NCBI RefSeq assembly: GCF_001500025.1
Contig: NZ_LQIW01000011.1
Coordinates: forward strand, 24,584 to 88,583
Direction: 5' to 3'
Length of the DNA: 64,000 nt
DNA from: Mycobacterium sp. IS-1590
GTDB taxonomy: Bacteria > Actinomycetota > Actinomycetes > Mycobacteriales > Mycobacteriaceae
Positions 60,261-64,000 of this stretch are shown piece after piece. Each line of letters begins with the position of its first letter. Within the stretch, counting starts at the first letter, position 1. The notes under the pieces are model-generated. The model was not told where the DNA came from. It did no database searches and saw only the letters and a program-made list of their open reading frames with translations. A program made the position numbers and the translations under genes.

Positions 60261-60267
60261 CATCGGC

Positions 60268-61122
60268 GTGGCAACCCGGCAAACCTCGGCAACGCGGGCC
60301 AAAGACAGCGACCGCAACGACACGTGCCAGATCCTCGACAGCGCCTTGGCCGAGGGCCAGCTGTCGATGACCGAGCACGGCGAACGGGTCAAGGCGGCGA
60401 CCACCGCGACCACACTGGGTGAGCTGCAGGCGCTGGTGTCCGACCTACAGACCAACAACGCCCCGGTTCAACTGCCGACGTTGCGCAAGCCGCGAGCGCT
60501 GCCGATGGCCGGCACCGGCTGGGGTCTGCGGCTCGCGGTGGCCGGGGTGTTGGTGGTGCTCGGCATCGCCATCGGTTGGGGCCTCTACGGCAACACGCCC
60601 TCGCCGCTGAACTTCACGTCCGACCCGGGCGCCAAGTCCGACGGCATCACCCCGGTGGTGCTCACCCCGCCCAAGCAGTTGCACTCGCTCGGCGGGCTGA
60701 CCGGGCTCCTCGAGCAGATGAAGCAGCGGTTCGGCGACACCAACGGCTACCGGCTCATCGTCTACCCGGACTACGCGTCGCTGACCCGGCCGGATCCCAA
60801 CGAGGAGCGCCGCGAACTGAACTACACCTACCGCGGCGGCTGGGACGATCCCTCGTCGAGCTCGAAGAGCAGCAACGCCGTCGAGGTGGACCTGAGCAAG
60901 TTCGACGCCAAGGCGGTCGTCGGCGTTCTGCGCGGTGCGCCCGAGACGCTCGGTATGAAGCCCGCCGACGTGAAGAGCACGTACCTGAGCATTGATCCGG
61001 GCACCGACCCGACCACCCCAGGCGCGCTGTCGATCGACGTCTACGTGTCCAGCGACTACGGCAGCGGGTACATCGAGCTGGCCGGTGACGGCACGGTCAA
61101 GCAGATCAACTACCCCAACTGA
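60268..61122 (+). CDS. DUF1707-domain membrane protein (Rv0048c-like)
   Basis: A 284-residue protein. The N-terminal DUF1707 domain (NDTCQILDSALAEGQLSMTEHGERVKAATTATTLGELQALVSDLQ, about 17-62) is followed by one membrane helix (LRLAVAGVLVVLGIAIGWGLYG, about 87-108) and an outside domain of about 175 residues rich in beta strands. DUF1707 is typical of actinobacterial membrane proteins of unknown role, possibly protein interaction. It corresponds to Rv0048c, upstream of the PadR gene in the same order as M. tuberculosis. No ribosome site precedes the GTG. Confidence 0.88.
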   Translation: MATRQTSATRAKDSDRNDTCQILDSALAEGQLSMTEHGERVKAATTATTLGELQALVSDLQTNNAPVQLPTLRKPRALPMAGTGWGLRLAVAGVLVVLGIAIGWGLYGNTPSPLNFTSDPGAKSDGITPVVLTPPKQLHSLGGLTGLLEQMKQRFGDTNGYRLIVYPDYASLTRPDPNEERRELNYTYRGGWDDPSSSSKSSNAVEVDLSKFDAKAVVGVLRGAPETLGMKPADVKSTYLSIDPGTDPTTPGALSIDVYVSSDYGSGYIELAGDGTVKQINYPN

Positions 61123-61155
61123 GGCCCGAGCGTTCGGATGACGGTAACCCAACGT

Positions 61156-61184
61156 TCGCGCCGAATATATCGGCGCGATACTAT
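61156..61184 (+). promoter_or_regulatory. PadR operator and promoter of padR-ino1
   Basis: A 23-base dyad with 9-base perfect arms (TCGCGCCGA and TCGGCGCGA, 61156-61178) around an ATATA centre is followed directly by TACTAT (61179-61184), a good mycobacterial -10. It lies 59 bases upstream of the PadR start, so the protein could block its own promoter and that of ino1 downstream. Confidence 0.75.
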
Positions 61185-61242
61185 GGTCCGAGGTGTCGAA
61201 CCGCCGTAACGGCGAGCTGCGATTTTGAAGGGGGTGCCCGCG

Positions 61243-61797
61243 GTGCTGGAACTGGCCATCCTGGGACTCCTGCAGGAATCGCCCATGCACGGTTACGAAC
61301 TTCGCAAGAGATTGACGGGGTTGCTCGGCGCCTTCCGCGCGTTTTCGTACGGATCGCTGTACCCCGCCTTGCGGCGCATGCAGACCGACGGCCTGATCGT
61401 CGAGGATGCGGCGCCGGACGGCACTCCGAAAATGCGCCGGGCGCGGCGGGTCTACCAGCTCACCGAGAAGGGCAAGCAGCGCTTCTCCGAACTGGTGGCC
61501 GACACGGGCCCACAGAACTTCTCCGACGACGGATTCGGTGTCCATCTCGCCTTCTTCAACCGCACCCCGGCCGAGGCCCGGATGCGGATCTTGGAGGGGC
61601 GTCGTCGTCAGGTGGAGGAACGCCGCGAGGGTCTGCGTGAAGCCGTTGCGCGGGCCAGCAGCTCGATCGACCGCTACACCCGGCAGCTCCATCAGCTCGG
61701 GCTGGAGTCGAGCGAGCGTGAGGTGAAGTGGCTCAACGAATTGATAGCGGCGGAGCGTTTGAGCCAGGGGCGCTCAGACAACACCGTGCAGCCCTAG
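61243..61797 (+). CDS. PadR-family transcriptional regulator (Rv0047c-like)
   Basis: A 184-residue repressor. The N-terminal winged helix reads [54 protein letters not shown], typical of PadR, and the C-terminal half (about 95-175) is a long helix for dimerisation with [30 protein letters not shown]. Starts: the GTG at 61243 is preferred because AAGGGGG lies about 9 bases upstream and the product begins with the usual LELAILG; the TTG at 61225 would add six residues. It is followed after 47 bases by ino1. Autoregulation is likely. Confidence 0.92.
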   Translation: MLELAILGLLQESPMHGYELRKRLTGLLGAFRAFSYGSLYPALRRMQTDGLIVEDAAPDGTPKMRRARRVYQLTEKGKQRFSELVADTGPQNFSDDGFGVHLAFFNRTPAEARMRILEGRRRQVEERREGLREAVARASSSIDRYTRQLHQLGLESSEREVKWLNELIAAERLSQGRSDNTVQP

Positions 61798-61844
61798 GCA
61801 GAACCGAACCAGCTACGACAGGGATTACGAAGGGAAGAGTCGTC

Positions 61845-62921
61845 ATGTCATCCAACGGAGAGGTGCGGGTCGCGATTGTCGGCGTGGGCAACTGCGCGTC
61901 GTCGCTCGTACAGGGCGTGCAGTACTACCACGATGCCGACGAGACGGCCACCGTGCCCGGCCTGATGCATGTGCGCCTCGGCCCCTACCACGTGCGCGAC
62001 GTCAAGTTCGTCGCCGCCTTCGACGTGGACGCCAAGAAGGTCGGCTTCGACCTGTCCGAGGCGATCTTCGCGTCGGAGAACAACACCATCAAGATCGCCG
62101 ACGTGCCGCCATTGAACGTCACGGTGCAGCGCGGCCCGACCCTCGACGGCATCGGCAAGTACTACGCCGACACCATCGAGGTCTCCGACTCCGACCCGGT
62201 CGACGTCGTCAAGGCGCTCAAGGACGCCGAGGTCGACGTCCTGGTGTCCTACCTCCCCGTGGGTTCGGACGAGGCCGACAAGTTCTACGCCCAGTGCGCG
62301 ATCGACGCCGGCGTGGCGTTCGTCAACGCGCTGCCGGTGTTCATCGCCTCGGACCCGGAGTGGGCGAAGAAGTTCACCGACGCCGGCGTGCCGATCGTCG
62401 GCGACGACATCAAGAGCCAGATCGGCGCGACGATCACCCACCGCGTGATGGCCAAGCTGTTCGAGGACCGCGGTGTGCAACTGGACCGCACGATGCAGCT
62501 CAACGTCGGCGGCAACATGGACTTTTTGAACATGCTCGAGCGTGAGCGGTTGGAGTCGAAGAAGATCTCCAAGACCCAGGCCGTCACGTCCAACCTGCAG
62601 CGCGAGTTCAAGACCAAGGACGTGCACATCGGCCCGTCCGACCACGTCGGCTGGCTCGACGACCGCAAGTGGGCCTACGTCCGGCTCGAGGGCCGCGCGT
62701 TCGGCGACGTGCCGCTGAACCTGGAGTACAAGCTCGAGGTGTGGGATTCGCCGAACTCGGCGGGTGTGATCATCGACGCGGTCCGCGCGGCGAAGATCGC
62801 GCTCGATCGCGGCATCGGCGGTCCCGTCGAGGCGGCCTCGGCCTACCTGATGAAGAGCCCGCCCAAGCAGCTGCCCGACGACGTCGCGCGGGCGCAGCTG
62901 GAAACCTTCATCGAGGGCTGA
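61845..62921 (+). CDS. ino1: Myo-inositol-1-phosphate synthase
   Basis: A 358-residue NAD-dependent enzyme that converts glucose-6-phosphate to inositol-1-phosphate, supplying mycothiol, phosphatidylinositol and lipoarabinomannan. The NAD motif [12 protein letters not shown] is at about residues 13-24; [37 protein letters not shown] lies near the C-terminus and [13 protein letters not shown] in the middle, as in the mycobacterial enzyme. The ATG at 61845 is the family start; the open frame begins further upstream inside the PadR gene. Probably co-transcribed with padR, 47 bases upstream. Confidence 0.96.
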   Translation: MSSNGEVRVAIVGVGNCASSLVQGVQYYHDADETATVPGLMHVRLGPYHVRDVKFVAAFDVDAKKVGFDLSEAIFASENNTIKIADVPPLNVTVQRGPTLDGIGKYYADTIEVSDSDPVDVVKALKDAEVDVLVSYLPVGSDEADKFYAQCAIDAGVAFVNALPVFIASDPEWAKKFTDAGVPIVGDDIKSQIGATITHRVMAKLFEDRGVQLDRTMQLNVGGNMDFLNMLERERLESKKISKTQAVTSNLQREFKTKDVHIGPSDHVGWLDDRKWAYVRLEGRAFGDVPLNLEYKLEVWDSPNSAGVIIDAVRAAKIALDRGIGGPVEAASAYLMKSPPKQLPDDVARAQLETFIEG

Positions 62922-63012
62922 CTCTCTCGATCGCCGAAACCGACGTTTTGGTCGATGCGCGCGCGTGCGATCCGCCATTTCGTCGGTCTCGGCCACACGG
63001 TTAGATGACTTC

Positions 63013-63912
63013 GTGACCGATATCTCTGCTGACGACGAACTGGCCACGCTCGACGAGTTCATCTTCCTCACCGAGAACGCGCGGCAGGCCGGTGTCGAGG
63101 CGGTGCCGCACGCCGAACGCATCGAGTCCGGGCCGATCAGCTGTCTGAAGTTCGGTGACGCGCCGCCGCGGGTGGTGTTTCTGCACGGCGGCGGACAGAA
63201 CGCGCACACGTGGGACACGGTGATCGTCGGGCTCGGCGAGCCGGCACTCGCCGTCGACCTGCCCGGACACGGCCGGTCGGCGTGGCGTGAGGACGGTGAT
63301 TACGGCCCGAAGAACAACGCCGTCGCGATCGAACCCGTCGTTCGCTCGCTGGCTTCGGAGGCCTCGCTGGTGGTCGGCATGTCGTTGGGCGGCCTGACGG
63401 CGTTGCGCCTGGCCGTCGCGGCCCCGGAATTGGTGCGCAGGCTGGTTCTCGTCGACGTGACGCCGTCGGCGCCCGAGCGGCACACCCAGATGACCGATGA
63501 GCAGAAGGGCACCGTCGCTCTGGTTCAGGGCGACCGCATCTTTCCCTCGTTCGAAGCGATGCTGGAGAAGACGGTCGCTGCGGCGCCGCACCGCGACCGG
63601 GAATCGTTGCGGCGCGGGGTGTTTCACAACGCCAAGCGGCTCGACGACGGCACCTGGACGTGGCGCTACGACGAGATGCGCAAGGGTGAGGGCTTCGAGG
63701 GGCTGTGGGACGACGTTCCACGGCTGGAGGTGACGACGACGTTGGTGCGCGGCGCGAACTCGTTCTTCGTCAACGACGACGACGCGGCCGAGTTCGCCCG
63801 CCGCGCACCGGGATTCAAGGATGTACAGATCGTCGAGGATTCCGGGCACTCGGTGCAGAGCGATCAGCCACGCAAATTGGTCGAGATTCTGCGGGCGGTG
63901 CTCGCCGAGTAG
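63013..63912 (+). CDS. Alpha/beta hydrolase (Rv0045c-like esterase)
   Basis: A 299-residue serine hydrolase. The nucleophile is Ser124 in VVGMSLGGL, with the oxyanion-hole HGGGQNAHTWD near 58 and the catalytic His in EDSGHSVQSD near 280; the length equals the M. tuberculosis Rv0045c esterase, its positional counterpart. That protein hydrolyses short ester chains; its natural substrate is not established. The GTG at 63013 is the family start. It ends 88 bases before the window's end. Confidence 0.92.
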   Translation: MTDISADDELATLDEFIFLTENARQAGVEAVPHAERIESGPISCLKFGDAPPRVVFLHGGGQNAHTWDTVIVGLGEPALAVDLPGHGRSAWREDGDYGPKNNAVAIEPVVRSLASEASLVVGMSLGGLTALRLAVAAPELVRRLVLVDVTPSAPERHTQMTDEQKGTVALVQGDRIFPSFEAMLEKTVAAAPHRDRESLRRGVFHNAKRLDDGTWTWRYDEMRKGEGFEGLWDDVPRLEVTTTLVRGANSFFVNDDDAAEFARRAPGFKDVQIVEDSGHSVQSDQPRKLVEILRAVLAE

Positions 63913-63924
63913 GCGGTTTCGCCG

Positions 63925-63989
63925 CCGCGAGCGACCGCATTTGTCCGCTGATGGGCGGCGTGTCGGTGGGCAGACGCGGTCGCTCGCGG
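63925..63989. repeat. Perfect 14-bp inverted repeat with 37-base spacer
   Basis: CCGCGAGCGACCGC (63925-63938) is the exact reverse complement of GCGGTCGCTCGCGG (63976-63989). The spacer contains TTGTCCGC and GGCAGACG. It begins 13 bases after the last gene, so it may terminate transcription. Its form also resembles small dispersed repeats of mycobacterial intergenic DNA, but a search would be needed to say so. Confidence 0.6.
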
Positions 63990-64000
63990 GGGTTGGTTCC

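Noticed and set aside
1..64000. CRISPR arrays, tRNA or rRNA genes, transposases
   Set aside because: No regular short repeats with spacers, no cloverleaf-like tRNA, no rRNA sequence and no transposase-like protein were found by reading; a dedicated search could still detect a weak tRNA or ncRNA.

Overview
The window is high-GC actinobacterial DNA, almost certainly from a rapidly growing Mycobacterium (Mycolicibacterium). The strongest evidence is the right third. Read right to left it carries an Rv0045c-like hydrolase, ino1, a PadR gene (Rv0047c-like), a DUF1707 gene (Rv0048c-like), a DUF5318 gene (Rv0049-like), ponA1, an Rv0051-like glycosyltransferase, rpsF, ssb, rpsR, rplI and dnaB. That is the order known from the origin-proximal region of M. 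tuberculosis, with extra genes inserted. Supporting signs are a Tat-exported DUF1906 protein, a WS/DGAT acyltransferase, an atypical second type II topoisomerase pair, an arr-type rifampicin resistance gene, many GTG and TTG starts, and several starts that look leaderless.

Layout. 1-8.5 kb: a Rieske oxygenase cut by the left edge, diverging from a hypothetical gene, a TetR regulator and an MFS transporter; then a GntR regulator diverging from a CynX-type transporter that meets a TenA-like gene tail to tail; then a pfkB-surE pair. 8.5-18.8 kb: a translationally coupled five-gene operon on the minus strand, in transcription order a CPA2 cation/proton antiporter, a flavin-dependent halogenase-like protein, an 1842-residue iterative-type PKS (KS-AT-DH-KR-ACP), an ABC ATPase and an ABC-2 permease. 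This looks like a compact aromatic-polyketide pathway with its own export. 19-27.7 kb: an AI-2E-like permease, an FMO/TetR/hydrolase operon behind an operator-promoter, a secreted protein, an ArsR/SRPBCC pair with an operator inside its promoter, an MpaB-type oxygenase and a DUF2786 protein. 27.8-32 kb: the topoisomerase pair. 32-40 kb: TetR/LLM oxidoreductase, DUF1906, a coiled-coil LAS peptidase, DUF4262, WS/DGAT, an SDR and a GlxA-type AraC regulator. 40-44.3 kb: a five-gene redox/transport operon (HD, MFS, MDR, cupin lipoprotein, nitroreductase). 44.4-50.9 kb: arr with a rifamycin-associated element upstream, a methyltransferase and an SDR, then a free-standing degenerate DnaB-type intein/homing endonuclease next to an inteinless dnaB that has a perfect SOS box.

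The right end (51.3-63.9 kb) holds housekeeping functions: ribosomal proteins and SSB, cell-wall synthesis (PonA1), and inositol supply (Ino1) beside a PadR repressor with a clear operator. Within it, a hydrolase-adenylate cyclase gene carries one in-frame amber codon.

The most noteworthy items are the PKS/halogenase/antiporter/ABC operon, the intein that has become a stand-alone reading frame, the rifamycin-associated element upstream of arr, and a set of well-formed operators. No rRNA, tRNA, CRISPR array, transposase or insertion sequence was recognised.
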